NCBI GenBank assembly: GCA_033675265.1
Contig: JAUJYZ010000876.1
Location: 366,121 to 430,120 of the forward strand
Length of the DNA stretch: 64,000 bases
Origin: Actinostola sp. cb2023
Taxonomy: Eukaryota > Cnidaria > Anthozoa > Actiniaria > Actinostolidae
Direction of reading: 5' to 3'
Shown here: piece after piece, positions 54,486 to 64,000 of the stretch
How positions within the stretch are numbered: the stretch's first letter is position 1
How the letters are laid out: each line of letters begins with the position of its first letter
Program-made: the position numbers and the translations under genes
Notes under the pieces: generated by a model
Databases searched by the model: none
The model's input: only the letters and a program-made list of their open reading frames with translations
Told to the model about the DNA's origin: nothing

Positions 54486-55058
54486 TGTTACACAACAGAA
54501 TCACTGATTTAATCCGATACTATTAATTGCTGTATATTCTCAAACACTTCTAGATAAGCTAAGTCAATACCATTAAGACTTTAGTTCTATTATCTCTAGA
54601 ACCAGATTGTATTCCAGATCATGCAATTTCTTATAATCTTATCATTTAGTCTCCTCCTATTTTGGCATAGACCACACATAATTATCTACCACACCCCAAG
54701 ACACTATACTTAGTCAGAACTTCTTATTCCTATTTTCCACTTACAATATTTAGACACAATCAGATAACTTATAATTATTACTATCCAACAGTGTAACTTT
54801 GTTGCAGTGTTGCAGAAGTTAACTATCTAGAATCTTTAGATTACTTGTACAACTTAGCTGCGTATTTGATAATTGTAATCTAGAAGCACATAGGATATAG
54901 CCAATCACAACCCTAGATTATACTGACATTGATATAATGATAGACAATTAGTGCGTCACTATAAAGGTGACCGCACCACAACTTGTAATTAGTCCTAGCC
55001 AGCCAGAGCTTGATTAAACAACGATTCCAACCACCTCTACCGAGAGCCTCCCTTAACA
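54486..55058 (+). repeat. 3' LTR of retroelement, 573 bp
   Basis: Starts TGTTAC and ends TTAACA, the inverted TG…CA termini expected for LTRs. Confidence 0.93.
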
Positions 55059-55188
55059 GAACACGAGAGTAGCGTAGGAAACCACGACGCGAAGCGTAGT
55101 GGTTTCCAGCTTCTCAAGTGTTCTCCCAACATCCCAAGTGTTTAGATCAGAGTATATAAAACGGAAAACTGTTTTATATTTCTTTTAT

Positions 55189-56228
55189 AAAATAACTACA
55201 ATGATTTCTTTTTGAAAAAAACGTTTATTTACGCGAGATTCTACTGATCAAATTTGCAATTCTCCTGAAAAGCATCAGAAATCGCCCATCAGCCAATTAA
55301 ATCTCGCGAAAGAAATCAAAATGGCAAGCGACTCGACAACTTTTCGCCGTTTAATAAGTGTTTTGACAGGAAAAACGTTTTGAAGAATGCTATTTTCTGT
55401 CAGAAAATTAAAGAAGAATGCTTCTTACGGCTTCCTTTATCAGTTTGTGTATCTTGTAAATACGAAAAACGAAGAAAAGCTGAGCTAATGAAGACGAATC
55501 GCCAACTTTTTGCCCGAATTATTTGACAACTAGATGAATGAGCACGAAGTACATCAGGTAGCCAAATATCCACAGTTTTTGTCGTATTTTAAAATCTTTT
55601 CAGCGTTTTTCTCGACAAGAATGTATACACGATGGACGTTTTTGAGACATATGACAATAGTTTACTCTTTGACATATTTTACTAGAGATATTGTCCGGCG
55701 AACACTTGTCAATTTGTAATTGTAGCTACAAGAATCGCTCTGTTTTGTGAGTAAGTTTATATTAAATACGGCTCTCGTTGCTTGGTATTTTCAGTCGTTA
55801 ACTGACTTGACAAACTATAGAACTCATAGAACGGTTAGTATGTGATTGAGAAAACTGAGCAGTTAGATTATTTAGTTCTCTTCGTTTATATTGTGATTTG
55901 TCGACAAAAGTGGACGATTCGTCGCCAGTTTTTGGTGTATTTAAAACTCAATTCTTGCAAGTTTTCAGTTTCAAAACAGCAAAATCACATCTAGATAGAA
56001 CTTGAACTTGAGAAAACAAGAAAAACTAATTATATTGCTTTCGTTGAAAATATGTTTATTAAATAAAACATGTTTAACAGCAGAAAAACAAATACTTTGG
56101 TGTCGATCAAATCCACTACATCGCTTCAAGGTCGTTCAAGGTCATGACGTAGCGTGTTTATATACTCTCATCTAAAACGGTGTTTTGACCAATGAGAGCG
56201 CGCGTTATATCTAAATTATTTTATAAAC
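55189..56228. mobile_element. Element with TTTTATAAAATAA ends
   Basis: TTTTATAAAATAACTACAAT at the left is loosely mirrored by …ATATCTAAATTATTTTATAAA at the right, next to an AGAGCGCGCGTTATATC block. The same terminal block (TAACGCGCGCTCTGATTGG) occurs in the giant palindrome arms at ~17,230-17,255. Confidence 0.45.
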
Positions 56229-56233
56229 TTTTA

Positions 56234-56275
56234 TACATGTTGGACGAGTGGTTAGTGCGCTACGCGGCTTTCAGT
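56234..56275. repeat. 42-base inverted pair member with A-box-like motif, right
   Basis: Reverse complement of 48,581-48,622; reads TGTTGGACGAGTGGTTAGTG then CGCTACGCGG. Together the pair encloses the LTR retroelement and the next element. Confidence 0.6.
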
Positions 56276-57168
56276 GAACAGTGGTCACGAAGGTCCCCTG
56301 GTACCTTGACGTACTTGAGTTTAACGAAAAAAATCCTGAAATATGTATATTTCGCTGAAACGCTGTGGAAACTGAAGGTACATCAATAAGACTCGAATAA
56401 AGTACTGAATGAATCAGGTTGGATCGACTTCAAAACCTAAAAAAAAAGGGCAAAATCAAGATGGCGATCACCGGCGGATGATATGGCGTATTGTTCGGTA
56501 TCAGTCTCCCCTCAATGTGGTTGGATTTACAATAGTTGTTGATTCAACGGCAATTGACAATTGACGATTGCTGTTAAATCTAAGGGGGAGACCGTGTTGT
56601 CGTTATACATTGAATAGGATTATTATTGTCCTTGAACATAAGTTTGAAATAAGTTTTAATTGTCTAGTTTTAAAGTAAGAATCGCCGTGAGGTTTTTAAT
56701 TTATAAAGTCTCAGCCAACCCTTGTTCCAGATGCTCTGTCAAACTCTCTGTTGTTATTTTTTGCCGCGAAGCGACGACTCCCGCTGTCATAATTAGGTGT
56801 CTGCATGCAAGTGAGATTCGTAGTGTCTTGACGTTGATTGTTAATTTTATCACTCTACGCGAGAAAGTTGAGAAAGTAGTTTTTCTCTCAATCATATAAA
56901 CATCAAATATGCTGAACGCGGCTTCTCTGATACCCAGCGAGAAGAGGTTTCCGTTTTGCCTTTCCCCTAGAGAGAAAAGGAAGGAAACCTCTGCCAACGG
57001 CCTCGACTTTTCCTGTTGAGCATGCGTCAATTCGTTTGTAACCGAGCCTTAATGGTTCAAAGGAAATCCCATCTAGGTCCGATTTGTCGAATCTGTTTAA
57101 GCCTGGACAGATGTAGGTTACCTTTGTGGTTCTCTGTATAATTATAGCAGATGCTCGAATAGTCCCGG

Positions 57169-57333
57169 CCCCTTCACAGTTCCCTGCGCCATCTTGAAAG
57201 GTAGCCACGCCTTTGCAACGAAGCGAGACAAACGGTGACATTGCAATGATAGAGACCTATTTTAACACCTTCGACAATTATTCAAAGGCATGGATGGCTA
57301 CCTTTTAAGATGGCGCAGGGAACTGTGAAGGGG
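57169..57333. mobile_element. Short MITE, ~39-bp ends
   Basis: CCCCTTCACAGTTCCCTGCG and its complement, extended to GGTAGCCA with one mismatch, bound 165 bases. Confidence 0.75.
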
Positions 57334-57584
57334 ACAATTCGTGTCAGCCCGATCTTCCACACGTACAGGGAAAGTTAACAGATCTAATTCATTGTGGTAA
57401 ATTAAGGCATGTGATATGTGGAGGAAAAAGATCAACGCCCAAAAACCCACAGAACAAAACACGATTTAGCCGGCTTATCTTCAATAATACTTTTAGTTTA
57501 CGGTCGCTCTTTTAGTGTTACATTGAACACACAACTATATTGTAATATTTTGTAGTTATATGAGTTTCCTCAACCCAAATTTAT

Positions 57585-57630
57585 TGATCAACCAAGCTTT
57601 CGGGCTAATAGCCCATCATCAGGGTTAGAA
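57585..57630 (-). ncRNA. Hammerhead-ribozyme-like motif, element A2
   Basis: Minus strand CTGATGA (57,622-57,616), helix II GGGCT/AGCCC, GAAA (57,601-57,598), AGCT then T. Identical to the element A1 motif. Confidence 0.6.
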
Positions 57631-57838
57631 TAGTCAATCTTCAGTTACAATCAGCTGTTACAAACAAAAATCGCGTGTACAAACACATGCGCGCGCATAA
57701 CGTAGCGCGTGCTAATCATATGCACAGACAGATAGAATGTAAACAATTACAGATAAGTAAATAAAATAAATAACATAATAGAAAAGATAAAAAATACTAC
57801 AATGAGTTACATGATAAAACACAAATTACAAGCTAACA

Positions 57839-58585
57839 TTAACATTTGTTAATCAATGGAATATAATTGTTTGGAAGAATTCTACCGCTATCTCTATTGG
57901 TGATCGAATTAGTGTTCTTAGCTATTAATAATGACTCATGCCACTTCCTTTGGTGCCATCTTGACTCCTCTACTAATATTTTGGTGCTGTTCCAGGCGAT
58001 AGAATGTCCTTTCTTGATTGCATGCTCTGCTAAAGCCGATTTTTCTGGCTTGCAAAGCCGCACACTTGCTTCGTGTTCTTTCTTTCTCGTTGAAAGGGAC
58101 CTTCCAGTCTCTCCGATGTAAAGCGCGTCACATTCAGCACATGGTACCATGTAAACTACACCGGCCTTCTTGTCCGCAGGGACAACATCCTTGGGCTTGG
58201 AGAGTATCTGTCTTAGCGTTTGATGTGGTTTAACGCAGGACTTGATGTTATATTGTCCTAAGACTCGTTGAATCCTTTCCGTTACTCCATGTACACGGGA
58301 TCTTCTTTCTGTTGAGACTGGTTACGCTTTTCGTTAGATCTTGCATGTTTCCGTATGAACTGTTTTGGATAACCGTTGCTTGAAAGAGCTTTACCAATAT
58401 GTGTGCGTTCTTGATCTTGGTGAATGTTATCCGATAAAAGGCGGTCTGCCCTATCAAACAGAGTACGGATCACTGCTACTTTGTGTTGGGAAGGATGGTG
58501 GCTTGTGAAATGCAAATATCTATCCGTGTGAGTCTTCTTCCTAAAAATGGTTATTTCTATAGAGCCATCTTCCAGGACTTTGTTT
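57839..58585 (-). pseudogene. RT thumb plus GIY-YIG endonuclease, element A2
   Basis: Minus-strand frames read FRKKTHTDRYLHFTSHHPSQ (RT C-terminal region), then PYVHGVTERI-type connector, then VPCAECDALYIGETGRSLST and RKKEH, ending LPNNYIPLINKC. The GIY-YIG part keeps its tryptophan where A1 has a stop. The frame changes once near 58,285-58,300. The RT catalytic core is absent. Confidence 0.85.
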
Positions 58586-58679
58586 AGGGTGGTTGATCAA
58601 TAAATTTGGGTTGAGGAAACTAATATAACTACAAAATGTCAATACCAACCCAAAAACAACTATTGTATATATTGTAATA

Positions 58680-60055
58680 AACAAGAAAAACGCTTTGGAA
58701 AATTAAAACATTTCGTGATTTGTTTCAAGTTATTTATTTTGTCTTGTTTATTAGCATCAGGCGTCTGGCGTCCCTGTCTGTGCGGACTTTTTTGACTTTA
58801 TTACAGAGACCTCGCTCAATGATAGCTTCATAGTAATTGCCACTTTGAAAGAACATAGTTATACACCGGCCCCAGAGATATATATATGAAAGACTATTTC
58901 GGGCGTTCGAGGCATTTCATTCTAACTTTCTAGATACAGCTTACATGGCTATCTCGCCCTTTTTTGACACCTGCCAGATTATCATTAGTCGACAATAGTG
59001 TTGTAGTGGTGGAATGACCTTTAAGGTAATCTTTTATCTTCGATAAAATATATCATTTGGTTTGCATGCTACAACTTTTTCGTACACTTTTGAAAGTATT
59101 GGCAAAATAGATATCGTTCGTAATTGATCACTGCTAACTACGTTAGGGATTAGTGATATACTCGTGCGATCTTCCGAGTTTTAGGAAAATATGAATCCCT
59201 TTATATATGCATTTATTGATGATGTTCGTTAAAGGTACCGCAAACGAGCGAGGTTGCTAACCTGAAGTGAATTATTAATGTTAACAGTTATATTGCGAAG
59301 ATAAGCTACTAGAGAGGACGAACAAAACCAGATGAAAGAAAATACTGCCAAAAAGAAGACTCGTCTCTTTTGAGATTCCAAAGGTAAGTTAAGAAAAATG
59401 ATATATGTTCTGGCTTTGATTACATGTCAGTTAGTTTCAATGCATGCATGACGTACACGCATCACTTTAATATCTGGCAGTCGTTTAGGTTATCACTTAA
59501 GGTGATGTTAAACGAAACAACTTTTAACTTTCAACATCGAGTGCTGGACGATTAGTTTTAGCACAATCTTCGCCAGTTTTTGAATGGTGCTCAACGTATT
59601 AGGTGATGTTCTTGTAGGCATCTTTAATGAAGTACTCCTAAAACAGTATGGACACGTAATTTTTTAAGTTCCGATATTCTGAAGTAGACATTTTGGCAAA
59701 ATTTGTCATAAACACACTATTTTTTACCGATGTGATGGCAGGAATTTCTCAAATTCCTTCATATTTCAACCAAAGTTTCCAAAGTCAGCAAGAACAGCAA
59801 GTGATTAGAATAAATCTCACCAAACACATACAAATAGGTCAATGTTTTATTTCAATACTATTGGGTTCTTTTCTTACCAAATTACAAAGAATGTCAACAA
59901 TCAGAGAGTTTATGATATAAATGTACCAATGGTCAATGGCAAATTTCTCATTGATTTTCTATAACTTTTACTACAATATAAAAACTGGTTAAATTGATTT
60001 TAAATATGTTGTTTTAAACCCTGTGGTACATAGTTGATGTGAAGAATACTTTATA
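58680..60055. other. No feature recognised
   Basis: AT-rich, no inverted ends or arrays, and short open frames only. Confidence 0.4.
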
Positions 60056-60059
60056 CACC

Positions 60060-60565
60060 ATACAAAGCCCAAAATGTGTTCGGAAATTTCCGAACACATT
60101 TCCAAAAATATATGGTAAAATAGTAACACTGAGTGGCCGAAGCCCAAAATTACATGGTAAAATAGTAACACTGAGTGGACGAAGCCCAAAATGTGTTCGG
60201 AAATTTCCGAACACATTTTCAAAAATACATGGTAAAATAGTAACACTGAGTGGACGAAGCCCAAAATGTTTCGGAAATTTCCGAACACATTTTCAAAAAT
60301 ACATGGTAAATAGTAACACTGAGTGGACGAAGCCCGAAATGTGTTCGGAAATTTCCGAACACATTTTCAAAAATACATGGTAAAATAGTAACACTGAGTG
60401 GACGAAGCCCGAAATGTGTTCGGAAACTTCCGAACACATTTTCAAAAGTACATGGTAAAATAGTAACACTGAGTGGACGAAGCCCGAAATGTGTTCGGAA
60501 ATTTCCGAACACATTTTCAAAAATACATGGTAAAATAGTAACACAGAGTGGCCGAAGCCGAACAC
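60060..60565. repeat. ~73-75-bp satellite built on a 24-bp palindrome, about six units
   Basis: Each unit contains TGTGTTCGGAAA/TTTCCGAACACA, a perfect palindrome, followed by AAAATACATGGTAAAATAGT and AACACTGAGTGGACGAAGCC. TTCCGAACAC recurs at ~60,086, 60,206, 60,279, 60,352, 60,427 and 60,502; the first interval includes a unit lacking the palindrome. Frames open on both strands are by-products. Confidence 0.9.
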
Positions 60566-60878
60566 ATTTTCTAAATCACCATGTATATGGTAAAATTCTA
60601 AAACTCAATGGCCGAAGCAAGACTAGATACATAAAAATACTAATAAGGTATAAATAAAAATGTATCCATATACTGCACATATATTTTGTACAGACTGTTC
60701 TCTTAGCTACATGTACATTGTAGCTAGCTATAGCTTCATCCATTTGTCCAGCACCATGATTTGTTAGATTTGTTCATGCTTTACTCTATTGAAGAAAAAC
60801 ATACAAAAGTGTTTAAATATGAAATCAAAATTGTAAAAACTTAGGCAAAGTTAACCGTGATATGTGAAATACATGGTA

Positions 60879-61743
60879 CAGTACCGATCGAAACTAACCT
60901 CAAACGCGAAGTTAACATATGTTAACGCAAAGCGTGCATTTGGAGTTAACGCAAAACAAACTCAAAGCAAACCTTGCCGATGTTTACGTTTGTTTAGCGC
61001 TTACTAAATGAACGCAAAGCAAACGCAAAGTAAACTATTCTATTCTAAACTCGATTGGATTTCATTTTCGAAAGCATTCAAACATCGTTATATATTTACA
61101 ATGTAATAGAAATTCAGTACAGTTTACCGTAAATGTACAAAATAATGCACACACAAAATACACAAAATCAAACACACTTCAGCAAACTAAATGCGAGCAA
61201 AGTTAGCCGAAACTCTGTGTCGAAATCTCATTGATAGAGGACGTGAATTCGAAGACATTTTCGATAAAAGATGACGATGTTTTCGCAAAGAATGAAAGGA
61301 ACACAACCAACTAGACATCGACTAGACACTTGGCGCCGAGATGTGTCACGTTACGTCACACAAAGAAGCCGCTAATCAGATGACAAGAGAGCAATGGCGG
61401 CTCGTAGCAAATGGCTTCGCAAAGTTTGCTCTTCAAAGTCCGAAAAGTTAAATGTACCAGTCGAAGATCAAGAAAAAAATTACCTTATTGAGAAATTGCA
61501 ATTTATTCCGTCCAAATATGTCCAAATATGACATTTCAGAACCAGAAATCTTCCTTTAGTTTCCTTTGTAATTCACATCATTCGTTCGACCTTCGGCTCG
61601 GGTTTGTTTACGTTGTTCTTCTCGAGCGCGCGTTTGTTCTGAGTTAACTCCAAACAAACGCAAAGCAAACCCTGGAAAACTTTGTGTTCGTTTGGAGTTA
61701 ACGCAAAACAAACGAGGTTTGAGGTTAGTTTCGATCGGTACTG
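60879..61743. mobile_element. TA-flanked MITE with CAGTACCGATCG ends, 865 bp
   Basis: CAGTACCGATCGAAACTAAC at the left is exactly inverted at the right end, and TA borders both sides (60,877-60,878 and 61,744-61,745). The CAGT start with TA target resembles pogo-type members of the Tc1/mariner group. Subterminal regions hold many ACGCAAAGCAAAC-type repeats in opposite orientations. Confidence 0.82.
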
Positions 61744-61760
61744 TATATACTTATACCATA

Positions 61761-62598
61761 GAATCCCGGTTATAAGCCCCACCCCTCCCCCCCCCCCCCC
61801 CCCCCCCCCCCCGATTATAAGCCCACCTGTCTGCTAACAGAAATTTCCTCCCGGTTATAAGCCTTCACGGTTATAAGCCCTCCCGGTTATAAGCCCCCCC
61901 GGTTATAGGCCCCCTTCATTTACTCCTCCCCATACAGGGTACCATATACAGGAAACAATAATCAAGCAATTATAGGTGTATGTACATTGTAGCAAATGAG
62001 ACAGTAGTATACGGTAGCTCATTGCTTGAAAATCCACTCAGATTATAGTTTTTTCTGAGCTGTTATTGTTGTATGAACACTGTTTAACTAAAATGGTCAC
62101 GATTATAAACATTGTTTCTTTAAATAGAATGGATTTCAGAGGTTATTTTCCTCCGCTTTTATAAGCCCCCCCCGGTTGTAAGCCCGATTATAATGCATCT
62201 ATCAGCGGCTTCCCCCAGGGGTCGACCCCCGGGGACTGGGGGATTTGTCCAAATGCCCTATCAAACTTCATCAAATACCTCTGGGTGTGGGACATAAATT
62301 TTTGACATATCCCCACCCCAGGGGCTAAACATAAGGACTCCAGACCATTGATATAACTGACAACAAAGGGAACAATTTTGCTGAGTTATTTTTACTGATC
62401 TCCACACATGTACCATGGTACCTTTGTTGATAAATTCTTACAATGAATTAGCAATAACAGCTTTTTTCTGAAAATCTCGACAAATCCCCCTGGGTTCCCG
62501 TGGGTGCCCCAGGGGTCGACCCCACCGAGAAGCCGCTGATAGATGCATAAGCCCACCACAAAACCCTTATTTAAGCCCAGGGCTTATAACCGGGATTC
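61761..62598. mobile_element. TA-flanked MITE with CCCGGTTATAAGCC motifs, 838 bp
   Basis: GAATCCCGGTTATAAGCCC and GGGCTTATAACCGGGATTC are the inverted ends, flanked by TA (61,759-61,760 and 62,599-62,600). GGTTATAAGCC recurs about eight times near the left end and two or more times near the right. A C-run lies at ~61,787-61,812. A second MITE is nested at 62,194-62,547. Confidence 0.82.
62194..62547. mobile_element. Nested MITE with TAA target duplication
   Basis: TGCATCTATCAGCGGCTTC and GAAGCCGCTGATAGATGCA are perfect inverted ends, and TAA flanks both sides, compatible with PIF/Harbinger-type targets. GGGGTCGACCCC motifs lie next to each end. Confidence 0.78.
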
Positions 62599-63215
62599 TA
62601 CGATATACATGTACATGTGTACATGTATACACAATATACTGAATAACCTCTATGAAATACACTCATAATAATAATTATTATTATATAAGTATAATAATAA
62701 TTATTTGTATAAGTTGTTTTAAAACATCATACATAACAACTGAAATAATCAGTAGATACATGTATGGTTTCTTTCCTTTTTTAACCCTACATGCAGGTAA
62801 TAAATCAGTTCAAATCTCTGAAGAACATCTACATGTGTATACATCTCCTTTATTACTCTTCAACAATTATGTATCAAGAAGAGATCACACATGTAACATA
62901 AATATATATACATGTAAGAAAGGGATGGGATAAAAAGGAGCCTCTGTCTAATCTAGATAAGCTTACTCATCTAGCAGGGTAAACTTGTTCTGTTTCAATT
63001 AATAAACCTGAGGCTTATTTACTGTTTTTAGCAAAGTATTAAACAAAGCATTGGTTTGTTTATAATCTAAGCATTCTTTGATCTGGATTACTGTACATCA
63101 GGCCTTTTGGCATGTGTTTGAAGAATGCTTTTTGAATCAATGAATGGCTTCATTCATTCCTATATTTAAGATATATTAAAGGCTTAAAGTATTATAAGGA
63201 TCGATCGAATCTTAC

Positions 63216-63281
63216 CTTGTGAAAGCAGCACACTTTCTTGAATCCCGCATGTTTGTCAAGAAACAACACTCTGCCACACAT
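63216..63281 (-). CDS. Possible first coding exon of a minus-strand gene
   Basis: ATG at 63,281-63,279 opens MCGRVLFLDKHAGFKKVCCF then HK and reaches a good donor (CACAAG|GTAAGA) at 63,215-63,214. The frame has a stop just upstream, and a CCAAT-like box (GCCAATCAG) lies ~150 bases upstream. No second exon is visible downstream, and the domain is not recognised. Confidence 0.3.
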
Positions 63282-63289
63282 GTCAATTG

Positions 63290-64000
63290 GTCCATGTCGT
63301 TCTCCAGGGATTTAGTAGAAGAAAAGAGTGGTTATTCGGTTGACAGTTTCCACTGCACGTTTTATGTTCGTTGCTCAACCGAAGAATGACAAAATGGCGC
63401 TCACAAGAATTCAAAACCGTGTTCTAAGCCAATCAGAGTGCAGCGCTGCAGGGGATATATTCCAAATATGGAGCTAGTCGTGCAACGCCTGACTGTTTTT
63501 AGTTATTCTCGTGTCCGCCATGTTGTTGACGGTTTGTTCTGTGCTTTTTCCTTTCGGGTAATTCGTCGTATTTACTGGCGATAAGAATACAACGAACTAC
63601 AGCAGAGGTCTCAAAGCTAACCAGCCTGCACAACAGTTGGAAAACGAGCAGACAAATCGTACAATGAACCCAGGAAAGTGTATTTAAAAGAACTGATGAT
63701 AAAGCAGACTGATGACAAGCTGAATTTTTCCAAGTTGTAAACTTTAATACTCCTTCCTGATGTCTATGGACGAGATGATACGTACATGCCAGATACAAAA
63801 GCCCATAACGGTAATGAAATACCATTCATGTAGCCATCCTTACAAATAAGTCCCAAGTGTGCTGGTGTTTCTTACCCCACTACCAATAATAAAGGGATCG
63901 ACATATTCGAATTGCCCCGCTTAACGTCCAACGGACGTTGTTGTGTATATAAATATAAATAAGCTTACATGAATCTATTAGTTTTCCTTCCATAATATAA
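63290..64000. other. No feature recognised
   Basis: Possible promoter or upstream region of the candidate exon. It contains GC-richer patches around 63,360-63,560. No arrays or inverted ends are seen. Confidence 0.35.

Larger units (their letters stand above)
48881..55058 (+). mobile_element. LTR retroelement with gag and envelope-like gene, no pol seen
   Basis: Two 573-bp LTRs bound a 5.0-kb interior. Order: primer-binding-like site directly after the LTR, gag (49,784-51,004, frameshifted), an unknown frame (51,038-51,706), decayed frames (51,836-52,598), envelope-like frames (52,811-53,988), purine-rich stretch before the 3' LTR. There is no room for a complete protease-RT-RNaseH-integrase region (typically ~3 kb) and no Y-x-DD motif is seen. 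Flanking bases (AAATC and GAACA) do not match, so no target-site duplication is visible. Confidence 0.85.
57548..58669 (-). mobile_element. Penelope-like element A2, 5'-truncated
   Basis: A 10-base duplication TATTGTAATA flanks it (57,538-57,547 and 58,670-58,679). The same terminal sequences as element A1 are present: a full 3' terminal repeat (57,548-~57,840) and a very short inverted copy at the other end (~58,588-58,669). Confidence 0.87.

Noticed and set aside
57867..58121. Plus-strand frame opposite GIY-YIG
   Set aside because: Antisense shadow; the same shadow appears at 23,445-23,699 in the other copy.
60060..60565. CRISPR-like palindromic repeat array
   Set aside because: The sequence between the palindromes is the same in every unit, so it is a satellite; no cas genes and a eukaryotic context.

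Overview
This is eukaryotic, AT-rich animal DNA with introns, GT-AG splice sites, long stop-dense stretches and a very heavy load of transposon remnants. The only gene I can fully assemble encodes a secreted PAN + EGF + glycine-rich protein. That architecture, the Penelope-like elements with hammerhead-like motifs and the crowd of palindromic MITEs suggest a cnidarian, probably an anthozoan. The species assignment is inference.

Layout. 1-8,940: non-coding, made of MITE-like palindromes, a ~1.8-kb tandem duplication (1,555-3,325 and 3,348-6,235; the second copy is split by a 1.37-kb insertion), microsatellites, a MITE amplified three times in tandem (7,492-7,913) and a 90-bp tandem repeat. 9,030-29,489: one minus-strand gene of ten exons. 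I assembled it by matching splice sites and codon phase at every junction: 1,794 coding bases, 597 residues plus stop. Its introns hold most of the interesting DNA: a 1.1-kb decamer minisatellite, a heptamer repeat, several MITEs and, in intron 3, a giant palindrome (15,725-24,665) with ~2-kb arms, a LINE fragment in the spacer and a Penelope element in one arm only. 29,638-39,158: MITEs, a truncated Penelope element and duplicated degenerate coding fragments. 39,171-44,376: a Penelope-like element broken by two later insertions and itself inserted in a palindromic repeat. 45,320-48,121: a second, partial copy of the last three exons of the PAN/EGF/glycine-rich gene, same strand, splice sites and frame intact. 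48,881-55,058: an LTR retroelement with gag and an envelope-like membrane protein but no recognisable pol. 55,189-62,600: more MITEs, another Penelope copy and a 73-75-bp satellite built on a 24-bp palindrome. 63,216-63,281: a possible first exon of another minus-strand gene.

How the parts relate. The host gene and its partial duplicate are the only sequences here that look maintained by selection. The glycine-rich exons are mostly phase-1 modules of 45-180 bases, and a motif (GG, a hydrophobic strand, then 'GKI-x-V/A-x-G') recurs in exons 3, 8 and 9. Everything else is mobile DNA at several nesting levels, whose order can be read from target-site duplications and from uninterrupted copies elsewhere in the window. 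Several families share one habit: ends or arms amplified into tandem arrays, often with a short palindrome in each unit.
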